Source: Crocinitomicaceae bacterium (lineage in GTDB: Bacteria > Bacteroidota > Bacteroidia > Flavobacteriales_D > Crocinitomicaceae). Taken from it: a stretch of 64,000 nt of DNA. The stretch is taken from NCBI GenBank assembly GCA_020635955.1, contig JACJYW010000008.1:62001-126000 (forward strand), read 5' to 3'. The first letter of the stretch is position 1. Each line of letters opens with the position of its first letter. The notes beneath the pieces were generated by a model. That model made no database searches. It was not told the DNA's origin and saw only the letters and a program-made list of their open reading frames with translations. The translations under genes were made by a program, and so were the position numbers. This document shows, in pieces, positions 18,456-28,432 of the stretch.

Positions 18456-21400
18456 ATGAGAAAGATCCTGATATTCACTCTGTTAGCAATGTTATTATCG
18501 CACTTTAATAATGCAAGTGCACGTACCCGGTTGATTCCTCCTGATGAGAAAGACAAGTACCAGTTGAAATGGGAAAAAGTCGATTCTTTAGAAAGAAAAG
18601 GGCTTTATCGAATGGCGCTTGCTGAAGTGGATGAGATTTTCAAATTGGCTTCAGAAGAAAGAGTACACAATCAAGTTATTAAATCGGTATTGTATGAATT
18701 GAAATACAATGCATACCTGGAAGAAGACGATTATGTTATTGGTATTGCACGCCTGGATTCACTCATTATTACTGCTCCCTCTCCCTCAAAGGAAATATTA
18801 CACTCGCTAACCGCAGAAGTATATTGGGGATATTATAGCGCTAATAGCTGGAAGTTTCAAGATCGAACCAATGTAGGAGAAGTGGATCTGCAAGATATCC
18901 GTACATGGGATCTTAAACGCATTGCTCAAAAGGTGAGATATCATTATTTATTGTCTTTGGCCAATTCCAACATTTCAAAAGGAGAAATGATCAAAAACTA
19001 TGATGATATTGCCTCATATACCAATACAAAGGAAACGCAAGACATCCGACCTACTTTATTCGACTTCCTTGCACACAGAGCGTTGGACTTCTTTAAGTTT
19101 TCAACTTTCAATGTACCTGGCCCAGCAGAGACATTCTCTTTTGAAAGTGACATGTTCTTTGGGGCAAATTCCACCTTTATCAATCTTGCAAAAAGTGCAT
19201 CAACTACTGATTCATTAAACACGAAATTCTATGCACTTAGAATCCTTTATGAATTGACAAATTTCCATCAGGAAAAGAATAATAAACAGGCGCTTTTCTC
19301 CATTGAGTTGGAAAGATTGGCTTTTGTTAGGGATAATATTGTCCATTCTAATAAAGATGCTCTTTATTATTCTGCTTTGGAGAGAATGGCACAGGCTTAT
19401 CAAAATGATCCTTTTTCTTCTGAGGCCTGGTATGAAATGGCTTTGGTACATTCTAACAAGGCAACATCATATAATTTCCTTGGTGATACTACAAATCGTT
19501 GGGAATATAAAGTAGCTGAAGATATTTGTAATAAAACCATTAAAAAATTTCCGGATGCATACGGTAGTAATCAATGTGAGGCACTATTAAGCGGAATATT
19601 ACAAAAGAACCTTGAAATTAGAGGTGAACAGGCTATTGCAACACAAACCGAATCTCGATTTCTATTGCAGTATAGGAACGTTGGTAAATTCTACTACAAG
19701 ATCGTGCCATATGATTATAAAAAGATCAATTCCGGCAGTTACAATCACGAGAAATTCTTAGAGGAATTAAGAAAAGACAAAGGGATCTATCAGGAGGAAT
19801 TGAATTTGCAAAATCCTGGAGACCACCAAAATCACTCTACTGAGATCATCATCCCTAAACTGGCCAATGGATATTATTACATAGTAGTTGGATCTCATCC
19901 TGATTACTCTGATAATGCACAGGCTTTTTCTTTTATGCCGCTTTGGGTAGCTAATGCTACTTATCAAATCAGAGATGATTACAATGATCAAACGGTTTTA
20001 GTTACTGATAGGACATCAGGAGAAGCACTTGTTGGAGCCAAAGCAACGGTTTATTATCAGGAGTACAGCTATGTTACGCGCAGATATGAGCGTAAAACGG
20101 TTGGCAATTATACTACAGATACTGATGGAAAATTCACCTTTAAATCAGACAAAAACTATTATACCTATTATGTGAAAATTGAGCATAATGGTGAAGTTTA
20201 TGCGCCAAACGGTGGTCACTATGCTTATAATTATCATTATGACCCTGTAGCTACAACTGTAACACAGTTTTTCACAGATAGAAAGATCTATCGTCCGGGT
20301 CAATCCATCTATTACAAGGGAATAGTAATGTTGTATGATGGAGAAAAACGTGAGTTGAAAAAGAATCATAAAACCACTGTTTATTTCTATGATGTAAACA
20401 GTCAGGAAATTGCACATCAGGAGGTAACAACAAATGAATTTGGATCTTTTGAAGGAACATTTACCGCTCCATTCGGTGTTTTAACCGGGCAGATGAGAAT
20501 TCAGGATGGTCATGGATCAACTTATTTTAGAGTTGAAGAATATAAGCGACCAAAGTTCAACGTTGAAATGGATCCAATTGAAGGAGAATTTCAATTGAAT
20601 GATAAAATTACTGCAACAGGAGTAGCTAAAGCTTTCGCGGGTAATTTCATAGATGGTGCTAAAGTGCAATATCGTGTTACAAGAAATACTGTTTATAGCG
20701 GTTGGTATTACTGGTGGTATTGGAGACCATATGAAGCACCTAAAGAAATAGCAAAAGGTGATCTTGTTACAGATGAAAATGGGGCATTCAAAATTGAGTT
20801 TACGGCTCTGCCAGATAAGTCAGCTGATCCTAAAGATCTGCCTAGATTCAACTATACTATTTATGCTGATGTAACGGATATAAACGGTGAAACACATTCA
20901 ACGCAAACTACTGTCATTGTTGGTTATCAAAGCCTCAACTTGTCCAATAATTTAAGAGCTGAGATGAACAGTGATGAATCTTTTATTTTGAAAGTGATCG
21001 CTACGAATTTGAATGGACAGGATATAGATGCAAAGGGGACCATCAAAGTAGAAAAACTGAAAAATCCTGAAAAGCCTTTGTACGAAAGAATTTGGCAGCA
21101 ACCTGATCTTCCTGTATTGAGCAAAGAAGAATTTAAAAAGCACTTCCCTTATGACGCTTATGCTGATGAGAATAATATGTATCTATGGAAAGCTGAATCC
21201 AAAGTCTTCGAAACCACTTTTGACACAAAAGTGACAGATTCTATTGCTATTAAGAATTTAAATAATTGGAAACCTGGGGTTTATAAATATGAATCCAAAG
21301 CAATGGATAAGAATGGAATAGAAGTCATTGATGTGGCTTATTTCACTTTATTCAGTCCTTCAGCTAAAACTGCTCCTTCTAATGATGTATTCTGGATGAA

Positions 21401-24400
21401 AGAGCTGAAAACCACTGCCGAACCTGGTGAAAAAGTGTCAGTACTGATCGGCACAGCTGAAGAAGACCTGACCATTTTCTTTGACTTTGAACACAAGAAT
21501 CAGATCGTTGAAAGTAAACAGTTCAAATTATCTAAAGAACAAAAGAAACTGGAGTTTGAAGTAAAAGAGGAGCACAGAGGTAACTTCTCAGTTCATTTTA
21601 CTACCATCCACAACAACAGAAAATTTGGTAGATCTGTTACAGTTGTGGTGCCTTACACTAATAAAGAACTTGATCTTGAATTTTCTACGTTCAGAAACAA
21701 GTTGATCCCGGGTTCTGATGAAGAATGGACCCTAACTATTAAGAATAAAAAAGGGGAGAAAGAAATGGCCGAATTATTGGCCACCCTTTATGATGCTTCT
21801 TTGGATGAATTATATACACCAAATTCATTCTTCTTGAATATCTATCAATCTTATTACGGAAATAAGGCCTGGGGAAATGCATCTGGTATGACCATGAATT
21901 ATGGTAGTAATTATCACTATGACTGGAACCCTTATGTTTATTATCCATACAGATACTTCCCGGTACTGAATTACTTTGGATTCAACTCGTACTATTACGG
22001 AAGATATTATAACTACTATGACTACGATTATTATAGTGGTGATGATCGAGGAGGAGCTGAATTAGATGCAATGGACGGGGCTTTTGCAGTGACAGAAGAA
22101 GCTGAAGCGGATGAATCATTAAGTAATAGTAGAGGCTATGCTGAGCGCTCTAAAGATGCTAAAGAAGTGACAACATTATCAGCCAACCAAAATATGCCAA
22201 TGGGTGGAACAGGTAAAATGGATAAGAACCTTGAGGGACAAAAGAAATCTGGTGAACTGGAGATGCCGGATGACCTGCCGGATACAGGTGTGGATCTTTC
22301 ATCTGTAAAAGCAAGATCGAACTTTAATGAAACGGCTTTCTTTTATCCGCAATTAACCACGGATGCAAATGGTAATGTGAAGATCAAATTCACCATTCCT
22401 GAATCTTTAACAAAATGGAAGTTTGTTGGTTTAGCACATACTAAGGATCTGAAGATTGGAAATATTGAAGAGGAAGTGGTAACTCAAAAAGAACTAATGG
22501 TCGTCCCTAACGCACCAAGATTCTTAAGAGAAGGTGATCAGATCACTATTTCTACTAAGATCTCAAATATCTCAGAAAAAGACTTGAACGGTGTAGTTCA
22601 GTTGGATTTGATCGATCCATTCACGGAGAAGGCAATTGACGACATGTTCAAACACAAAACAAAACAATTGACTTTTAATGCTGAAGCAGGTAAAAGCACA
22701 TCAGTTTCATGGACGTTATCTGTTCCTTATGAAATGCCGGCAGTTAAGTACAGAATTGTGGCGGCTGCGGGAGAATTTTCAGATGGAGAAGAGAATGTAT
22801 TACCAATTCTAACGAATAGAATGTTGGTGACTGAGTCAATGCCAATGCCGATTAGAGGGAATCAATCTAAATCCTTCACTTTTGAAAAGCTGAAGAACAA
22901 TAAAAGTAAAACTCTTCGTCATCATAGATACACATTAGAGTTTACTTCAAACCCTGCATGGTATGCGCTTCAATCTATGCCATACATGATGGAGTATCCT
23001 TATGAATGTTCTGAGCAAACATTTACAAGATATTATTCAAATGCCATTGCTACGCACATCATGAATTCTAATCCTAAGATCAAAGAAGTGATCGAAAAAT
23101 GGGGAGAAGAATCTCCAGAGGCCTTCTTATCGAATCTTCAAAAAAATCAGGAGTTGAAATCATTGATGTTAGAAGAAACTCCTTGGGTTTTGAATGCAAA
23201 GGATGAGGAACAAACGAAGAAGAACCTATCTATTCTTTTAGATATGAATCGCATGTCTAAAGAACTGGATCAGGCATTGGGTAAAACCATCAAAAATCAA
23301 TCGGTAAATGGTGGATGGCCTTGGTTCCCGGGCATGAAGGAAAGCAGATACATTACACAACATATCATTACAGGTATGGGTCATTTGGATCATTTGGGTA
23401 TCAAAGATGTGCAGGAAGATAAGCGTGTTTGGCAAATGGTTAAAAAGGGAGTGGATTATTTGGATGGAGAGATCAGAGAAGATTATCGCCTGGCAAAGAA
23501 GTGGGATCCGGATTATTTGATCAACCAACATATTGGATATAACCAGGTTCAGTATTTGTATGCCAGATCTTACTTCACTCAATTACCTATGAACAAGCAA
23601 ACACAAGAAGCCGTGGGTTATTATAAAGATCAGGCCATCAAATTCTGGTTGAATTTCAACATCTATGGTGAAGGAATGTTGGCACTTGCCGCGCATAGAT
23701 TTGAGATGAAGGAACTGGCTACGGATATAGTGAAATCGCTTAAAGACAGATCCATTCATAAAGATGAGTTTGGTATGTATTGGAAAGATTACTATGTAGG
23801 ATATTACTGGTATGAAGCTCCTATTGAAACTCAGGCTTTAATGATAGAGATGTTTGATGAGGTGACCAATGATCAGGAAAGTGTTGAAGAGTTGAAGATC
23901 TGGTTGCTGAAAGAAAAGCAAACAACCCATTGGAAAACTACCAAGCAAACAACTGAAGCTGTTTATGCATTGTTGTTGAAAGGAAGTGACCTGTTAGCTT
24001 CAGATGAATTAGTTGAGATCACAGTTGGTGATCAGGCTATTCAATATGTTGATGAAGTGGTAGCAGATGACCCATACAAAGTAAAGGCGGAAGCCGGAAC
24101 GGGATATTTCAAAACAGCTTGGGGAGGAAACGCCGTGAAAAACACCATGGGTGATATCAAAGTCACTAAAAAGGATAAAGGTATCGCATGGGGAGCGGCC
24201 TACTGGCAATATTTTGAAGACCTGGATAAGATCACTTTTGCAGAAACAAATCTGAAACTACAAAAACAATTATTCAAGATCAATTTAACCAATGAAGGAG
24301 AGCAATTGGTGCCGGTAAATGAAAACCATGTATTAACGGTTGGAGAAAAAGTAAGAGTTAGAATTGAATTGCGTACGGATAGAAATCTTGAATATGTTCA

Positions 24401-24674
24401 CATGAAAGATATGAGAGCATCAGGATTTGAGCCAATTGATGTACTGTCGAAATACAAATATCAAGACGGTTTAGGGTACTATCAGGCTACAAAAGATGCC
24501 GCTACCAACTTCTTTTTTGACTATATTCCAAAAGGTACGTATGTGTTTGAATACGATATGCGCGTGCAACATGCAGGTAATTTCTCAAACGGAATTACAA
24601 CCATTCAATGTATGTATGCGCCTGAGTTCACTTCACATTCTGAAGGAATAAGAGTTAATGTTAAAACTAATTAA
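18456..24674 (+). CDS. alpha-2-macroglobulin family protein with thioester motif
   Basis: Very large secreted protein (2072 residues), a bacterial protease trap. Signal peptide at 1-22. N-terminal helical part to about 500, then a carboxypeptidase-regulatory-like module (TSGEALVGAKATVYYQ), then the MG2 domain (TDRKIYRPGQSIYYKG, about 602-620) and further MG domains. The alpha-2-macroglobulin domain is at about 1289-1400 (FFYPQLTTDANGNVKIKFTI). The thioester motif CSEQ sits at C1518-Q1521 in PYECSEQTF, followed by the helical thioester domain. Unusual is a tyrosine-rich stretch (about 1145-1200) where the bait region would be expected. A small secreted protein overlaps its 3' end and a TPR/SpoIIE protein follows. 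No penicillin-binding protein 1C gene is adjacent, unlike many proteobacterial homologues. Confidence 0.95.
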   Translation: MRKILIFTLLAMLLSHFNNASARTRLIPPDEKDKYQLKWEKVDSLERKGLYRMALAEVDEIFKLASEERVHNQVIKSVLYELKYNAYLEEDDYVIGIARLDSLIITAPSPSKEILHSLTAEVYWGYYSANSWKFQDRTNVGEVDLQDIRTWDLKRIAQKVRYHYLLSLANSNISKGEMIKNYDDIASYTNTKETQDIRPTLFDFLAHRALDFFKFSTFNVPGPAETFSFESDMFFGANSTFINLAKSASTTDSLNTKFYALRILYELTNFHQEKNNKQALFSIELERLAFVRDNIVHSNKDALYYSALERMAQAYQNDPFSSEAWYEMALVHSNKATSYNFLGDTTNRWEYKVAEDICNKTIKKFPDAYGSNQCEALLSGILQKNLEIRGEQAIATQTESRFLLQYRNVGKFYYKIVPYDYKKINSGSYNHEKFLEELRKDKGIYQEELNLQNPGDHQNHSTEIIIPKLANGYYYIVVGSHPDYSDNAQAFSFMPLWVANATYQIRDDYNDQTVLVTDRTSGEALVGAKATVYYQEYSYVTRRYERKTVGNYTTDTDGKFTFKSDKNYYTYYVKIEHNGEVYAPNGGHYAYNYHYDPVATTVTQFFTDRKIYRPGQSIYYKGIVMLYDGEKRELKKNHKTTVYFYDVNSQEIAHQEVTTNEFGSFEGTFTAPFGVLTGQMRIQDGHGSTYFRVEEYKRPKFNVEMDPIEGEFQLNDKITATGVAKAFAGNFIDGAKVQYRVTRNTVYSGWYYWWYWRPYEAPKEIAKGDLVTDENGAFKIEFTALPDKSADPKDLPRFNYTIYADVTDINGETHSTQTTVIVGYQSLNLSNNLRAEMNSDESFILKVIATNLNGQDIDAKGTIKVEKLKNPEKPLYERIWQQPDLPVLSKEEFKKHFPYDAYADENNMYLWKAESKVFETTFDTKVTDSIAIKNLNNWKPGVYKYESKAMDKNGIEVIDVAYFTLFSPSAKTAPSNDVFWMKELKTTAEPGEKVSVLIGTAEEDLTIFFDFEHKNQIVESKQFKLSKEQKKLEFEVKEEHRGNFSVHFTTIHNNRKFGRSVTVVVPYTNKELDLEFSTFRNKLIPGSDEEWTLTIKNKKGEKEMAELLATLYDASLDELYTPNSFFLNIYQSYYGNKAWGNASGMTMNYGSNYHYDWNPYVYYPYRYFPVLNYFGFNSYYYGRYYNYYDYDYYSGDDRGGAELDAMDGAFAVTEEAEADESLSNSRGYAERSKDAKEVTTLSANQNMPMGGTGKMDKNLEGQKKSGELEMPDDLPDTGVDLSSVKARSNFNETAFFYPQLTTDANGNVKIKFTIPESLTKWKFVGLAHTKDLKIGNIEEEVVTQKELMVVPNAPRFLREGDQITISTKISNISEKDLNGVVQLDLIDPFTEKAIDDMFKHKTKQLTFNAEAGKSTSVSWTLSVPYEMPAVKYRIVAAAGEFSDGEENVLPILTNRMLVTESMPMPIRGNQSKSFTFEKLKNNKSKTLRHHRYTLEFTSNPAWYALQSMPYMMEYPYECSEQTFTRYYSNAIATHIMNSNPKIKEVIEKWGEESPEAFLSNLQKNQELKSLMLEETPWVLNAKDEEQTKKNLSILLDMNRMSKELDQALGKTIKNQSVNGGWPWFPGMKESRYITQHIITGMGHLDHLGIKDVQEDKRVWQMVKKGVDYLDGEIREDYRLAKKWDPDYLINQHIGYNQVQYLYARSYFTQLPMNKQTQEAVGYYKDQAIKFWLNFNIYGEGMLALAAHRFEMKELATDIVKSLKDRSIHKDEFGMYWKDYYVGYYWYEAPIETQALMIEMFDEVTNDQESVEELKIWLLKEKQTTHWKTTKQTTEAVYALLLKGSDLLASDELVEITVGDQAIQYVDEVVADDPYKVKAEAGTGYFKTAWGGNAVKNTMGDIKVTKKDKGIAWGAAYWQYFEDLDKITFAETNLKLQKQLFKINLTNEGEQLVPVNENHVLTVGEKVRVRIELRTDRNLEYVHMKDMRASGFEPIDVLSKYKYQDGLGYYQATKDAATNFFFDYIPKGTYVFEYDMRVQHAGNFSNGITTIQCMYAPEFTSHSEGIRVNVKTN

Positions 24675-25344
24675 GCGAATAATCTTTTTGATCATTGTAC
24701 TGTCCAGTCATTTTGCAACTGGACAGTCGATCAAAGAGGTGGTACTTGATCTTCCTGCAGATTTTTTAATGGATTTTGGTCTGCCTGAACTTTCACATGA
24801 ACAGAGAGATTCACTTTTTAAAGGTGAAACGCTATCTTTTGGTGTTGCAGGTAACATTTCTATTCAGGAACATGACACCATCAATCAAATGATCGGTATT
24901 TCCTTCAGTGAAAATTTTGATGAAGCGGGATATTTATTATGGATCAATTACCAAAAACAGAAAAAAGAGCACTTGATCTTTGTTCTTCAAAAAGGAGATC
25001 ATTGTTGTGATTGGACAGAGAAGTTATCAGGAGCAACTTTTAAAAAGGATAGCTGGACAAAAAAAGACAGTTCCAATTACTTTCCTGAGATCAATTGGTT
25101 GGCCTTTTATGAATCAGTTCCTCTTGATCCCAGCTATGACTTTCTTAATCAATCACCTCCTTTTGTTATTCATCCAAAAGATGGCGGATTTGAGGTAGAA
25201 TTGGCACTTGACTTGATTGCAATGGGCTTTGATAATGGTGAAGCTTTTTTGTTAAAAGAAGGAAAATCACCTCGTAAGTTATTCTTAATGTGGGATGTAA
25301 AGAAATGTAGATATGAGCTGTATTTCTATGAAAACTCAAATTAA
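24658..25344 (+). CDS. small secreted protein co-transcribed with alpha-2-macroglobulin
   Basis: Protein of 228 residues with a signal peptide (MLKLIKRIIFLIIVLSSHFATGQ). The remainder is predicted alpha/beta; a CC pair (KGDHCCDWTEKL) and a C near the C-terminus (KKCRYELYFYEN) are visible. I do not recognise the family. The ATG at 24658 lies inside the alpha-2-macroglobulin gene and overlaps its end by 17 bases in another frame, which points to translational coupling and possibly a shared function in the envelope. Confidence 0.75.
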   Translation: MLKLIKRIIFLIIVLSSHFATGQSIKEVVLDLPADFLMDFGLPELSHEQRDSLFKGETLSFGVAGNISIQEHDTINQMIGISFSENFDEAGYLLWINYQKQKKEHLIFVLQKGDHCCDWTEKLSGATFKKDSWTKKDSSNYFPEINWLAFYESVPLDPSYDFLNQSPPFVIHPKDGGFEVELALDLIAMGFDNGEAFLLKEGKSPRKLFLMWDVKKCRYELYFYENSN

Positions 25345-25358
25345 CTACCTTTACTTGC

Positions 25359-27380
25359 ATGACCCCAAGGCTGATTCTCATATTTCTAATCGCTTTTTCT
25401 CCTTTTTTTGCTGGTGCGCAGCAAGATGTTGAAGATATCCTGGATAAAGCCAATGATGTTTATAATGAGAACCCTGCTGAATCTTTTTCCTTTTGTGAGG
25501 CAGCAGGGCGTCTTGCAATTGAGCAGGGAAATACAGAATTTGACGCAGAAATTGCCACATGTAAAGCCAGATATTATCTGTTGATCGCTAAATATGATGC
25601 CGCAAGTGCAGAGCTTAACAAGGCTATACTCTTTTATGAAAATGTAGATGATAAGGATGGTCTAGCTTATGCCTATTCCCTTAAGAGTATTTTATTGGAT
25701 AGAGTGGGAGATACAGATGCATCTCATCTTATGCAACTAAAAGTTGTGAATTTAGATAGAGAAGCGAATAATGTAGATGCTTTGATCGGTTCATTGAATA
25801 ATTTGTCATTGGATTATTACCAATCAGGGGATGCGGACAGTTTAAAACTGATCATGGAAGAACTGGCTAGTCTGGAAGATGATTTTTATCCAACAGACTA
25901 TCTCTATTACTACCAAAATTGGGCGCACTATTATGAGATCATCAATGATTTTCATAGATCCATACAACACTATCTTCTTGCACTAGAAGTAGCTGAAAAT
26001 GAAAAAATGACGGATAGTAAGGCTACCAATTTGGCTAATCTATCCAGGGCATATCGACTTAATAATGATTTCAAAAAAGCAGATGAAATAGGGAAACAAG
26101 CCTATGAATTTTCACAAGAGAATAACCTGATCTATGAAACAAGCGAAGCTCTGGTTGAATGGATTGCTGCTAAAGAAGCCTTGGGTGATTTTAGATCGGC
26201 TTTTGATCTTCAAAAGAAATGGACCCGAATAGATAAAAAGATCAATGATCTGGAAAGAATACAAAAAGTAAAGGCCATAGAGGGTCAGCTTGAAATTGCA
26301 GAGAAAGAAAAAAAGATAGCCGAAGGAGAAATTGCCCTCCAACTATCCAATCTTGAAGGTGAAAAGGCAAGAACCCGAAATGCATGGTTGTTCGCTATTG
26401 TTCTATTGGTAGTCGTGTTGCTGGTTTACACGGCATTTATATATGTAAGAACAAGGAAGCTTAATACAACCATTCAATCTCAAAAAGAAGAAGTAGAATT
26501 GAAAAGCATGCACCTTCAAGAGGCTTTAACCAGTATTCAGGATAGTCTCCAGTACAGTAAATTAATACAGGGTGCCATGCTACCGGATGCTGAAGAATTC
26601 ATGGCCGTTTTTGAAGATCATTTCATTCTTTATAAACCAAAGGATATCGTAAGTGGTGATTTTTACTGGATCAACCGCTCTGACGAAAGAACCATCATAG
26701 CAGTAGGGGATTGCACAGGTCATGGGGTGCCAGGCGCAATGGTGAGCATGGTTTGTCATGAAGCATTGAATAAAGTGGTGACAGAACAACGCATTTCTGA
26801 TCCAGGTAAAATACTGGATGCCGTGAGGGATATCGTGCGAATAACATTTGAAAACAAAACACAAAACCTCAATGATGGGATGGATATTGCTCTCATTTCA
26901 CTCGAGCTCAGAGCAAGTGCAGAGAGCGAGAATGAAACTCCTCATTCTCTTTCTGCTTCTCATTCTGTTTTAAAATATGCGGGAGCATACAATCCTGTTT
27001 GGATCATACGTAAGAAATCCACTCATCTAATAGAAAGCAATGAAAAAAGATCAGTAGTGGATGTCAATGATCATCAGTTGATTGAACTGAAAGCTGATAA
27101 ACAGCCAATAGGATATTATCACGACCCAGCTCCTTTTAATACACAGCAATTCGAATTGTTCTCAGGGGACAGTATTTATTTGTTCTCTGATGGTTTTGCT
27201 GATCAGTTTGGAGGTGATAAGGGTAAGAAATTAAAAGCAACCAATTTTAAAGAACTTCTGGTGAATTGCCAGAATATGATCATGACGGATCAACAATATT
27301 TCATCAATAAACGATTCGAAGATTGGAAAGGTCAATTGGAGCAGGTAGATGATGTGTGCGTGATAGGTGTGAGAATATAA
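25359..27380 (+). CDS. TPR sensor with SpoIIE-type PP2C serine phosphatase domain
   Basis: Protein of 673 residues. Signal peptide (about 1-20), then a periplasmic TPR/helical region (about 30-310), a coiled coil (about 300-338), one transmembrane segment (FAIVLLVVVLLVYTAFIYV, about 343-361) and a cytoplasmic SpoIIE/PP2C domain from about 415 on. The metal-binding motifs are SGDFYWINRS, VGDCTGHGVPGAMVSMV and LFSDGFADQFGG. Such proteins dephosphorylate anti-sigma-factor antagonists or other serine/threonine phosphoproteins in response to envelope signals; the partner is not in the window. It follows the small secreted gene by 14 bases and is probably the last gene of the operon. A TACCTTTA element in the gap could add an internal promoter. 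Confidence 0.9.
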   Translation: MTPRLILIFLIAFSPFFAGAQQDVEDILDKANDVYNENPAESFSFCEAAGRLAIEQGNTEFDAEIATCKARYYLLIAKYDAASAELNKAILFYENVDDKDGLAYAYSLKSILLDRVGDTDASHLMQLKVVNLDREANNVDALIGSLNNLSLDYYQSGDADSLKLIMEELASLEDDFYPTDYLYYYQNWAHYYEIINDFHRSIQHYLLALEVAENEKMTDSKATNLANLSRAYRLNNDFKKADEIGKQAYEFSQENNLIYETSEALVEWIAAKEALGDFRSAFDLQKKWTRIDKKINDLERIQKVKAIEGQLEIAEKEKKIAEGEIALQLSNLEGEKARTRNAWLFAIVLLVVVLLVYTAFIYVRTRKLNTTIQSQKEEVELKSMHLQEALTSIQDSLQYSKLIQGAMLPDAEEFMAVFEDHFILYKPKDIVSGDFYWINRSDERTIIAVGDCTGHGVPGAMVSMVCHEALNKVVTEQRISDPGKILDAVRDIVRITFENKTQNLNDGMDIALISLELRASAESENETPHSLSASHSVLKYAGAYNPVWIIRKKSTHLIESNEKRSVVDVNDHQLIELKADKQPIGYYHDPAPFNTQQFELFSGDSIYLFSDGFADQFGGDKGKKLKATNFKELLVNCQNMIMTDQQYFINKRFEDWKGQLEQVDDVCVIGVRI

Positions 27381-27404
27381 TTCGAACAGCTATCTAAGCA
27401 GTTT

Positions 27405-27453
27405 ATCCTGAGCACCGTCGAAGGGTAATCGGAGTTCGTGTTTAACGAATACC
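27405..27453. repeat. REP-like dispersed element, copy 1
   Basis: Contains CCTGAGCACCGTCGAAGGGT (27407-27426), closely related to CACTGAGCTTGTCGAAGTGT at 28771-28790, followed by a hairpin GGAGTTCGT/ACGAATACC (27431-27453) with one mismatch. It fills the 124-base gap between two genes. The same kind of CTGAGCnnGTCGAAG palindromic sequence is common between genes in many bacterial genomes. Confidence 0.55.
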
Positions 27454-27504
27454 AGATGTAGTCACCAAGCGCCAGCATGGTTTGAGTATAATTCTATATA
27501 TTGT

Positions 27505-28176
27505 ATGAAAATCCTATTCATTATGAAATACTCATTTTACTTAATTCCCTTAACACTACTTTTTTCATGTTCAGGAAATACCGAAGAATCTTCAAATCAC
27601 TCTTCAAATGATGATAATGATGCAATTGAAGACATTGTAGATGAACTTTTTGATGATGACACGAAAGTTGGTGAAGAATTCAAAGTATTTGAAGGCGTTG
27701 AAAGATACGATAATGACAACCAATTGGGATTTGATTCTTACGATTTTCAGGGTGTTTTCGAATTTACTTTCCCAGTTGAGCCTGAGTTTGAAGAAGAATT
27801 GATCTTTGATAAATATGGCTACGATAAATATTCTGCTTCAAAAGTATATGAAGGAACAATTTATAAAGTGGTGGTAGAAGATTATTCTAAAAATGAATCA
27901 AAGGTCATTGATGATATGGAAGTATATATTGGTCATTCTTCTAATTGGGAATATATTGGTGGTGTTTTGAAAAATTCAGTGGATGTGGTTCTCCCCAATG
28001 GATTGAAGGCCAAATACGCAACTTACACCTGGGATCTGGATGATAAAACATATTGTGAAGATCTCATAACTGTTGGGTTAAAGCATCATATTGTTTACTT
28101 CTTTGTTACTTCAAGACCAAATTTTGAAACCGCACAAAAGATCAACGAATTTATTAGCGGGTTTAAAGTGCTATGA
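27505..28176 (+). CDS. lipoprotein, function unknown
   Basis: Protein of 223 residues (217 if the Met at 27523 is used). Lipoprotein signal with lipobox LFSC; an acidic, low-complexity linker rich in Asp, Asn and Ser follows (NHSSNDDNDAIEDIVDELFD), then a compact beta-rich domain. The segment YKVVVEDYSKNESKV resembles FHLIIEDYGKEKDKV of the lipoprotein at 5297, hinting at distant paralogy. No family recognised. It lies directly upstream of a tandem pair of zinc-ribbon genes and may be co-transcribed with them (13-base gap). Confidence 0.75.
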   Translation: MKILFIMKYSFYLIPLTLLFSCSGNTEESSNHSSNDDNDAIEDIVDELFDDDTKVGEEFKVFEGVERYDNDNQLGFDSYDFQGVFEFTFPVEPEFEEELIFDKYGYDKYSASKVYEGTIYKVVVEDYSKNESKVIDDMEVYIGHSSNWEYIGGVLKNSVDVVLPNGLKAKYATYTWDLDDKTYCEDLITVGLKHHIVYFFVTSRPNFETAQKINEFISGFKVL

Positions 28177-28189
28177 TAATATTATTCCA

Positions 28190-28432
28190 ATGAAGAAAAC
28201 AGGTCAATGTCCAAAATGCAATAGCTCAGAAATCTATTTTAATAAGGGAAAACAGATTGGTACCAGAGCCGGTATCAATGTAAATTTTTGGGGAGGATTC
28301 TATATAGATGTGTTCATCTGCTCAGAATGTGGATATATTGAAGAGTACATGAAGGAAGAACACATGAATGAAGGGAGGATGGATAAAGTGAAAAAGCATT
28401 GGCATAAATATTCTAAATACGCTCAGCAATGA
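28190..28432 (+). CDS. small zinc-ribbon protein, copy A
   Basis: Protein of 80 residues with two zinc knuckles: CPKC (C7, C10) and CSEC (C44, C47), so a treble-cleft or ribbon fold holding one zinc is expected. The intervening stretch is KQIGTRAGINVNFWGGFYIDV. The C-terminal helix is YIEEYMKEEHMNEGRMDKVK. The frame is open to 28091 inside the lipoprotein gene, but the ATG at 28190 gives a start immediately before the first knuckle. It is about 40 percent identical by eye to the next gene, overlapping by four bases (ATGA), so it arose by tandem duplication. Function unknown; no DNA-binding or enzyme domain is seen. Confidence 0.8.
   Translation: MKKTGQCPKCNSSEIYFNKGKQIGTRAGINVNFWGGFYIDVFICSECGYIEEYMKEEHMNEGRMDKVKKHWHKYSKYAQQ

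Noticed and set aside
28091..28189. Longer start of zinc-ribbon copy A inside the lipoprotein gene
   Set aside because: The extra residues overlap another real gene and do not resemble copy B, whereas the ATG at 28190 aligns the two proteins from their first residues.
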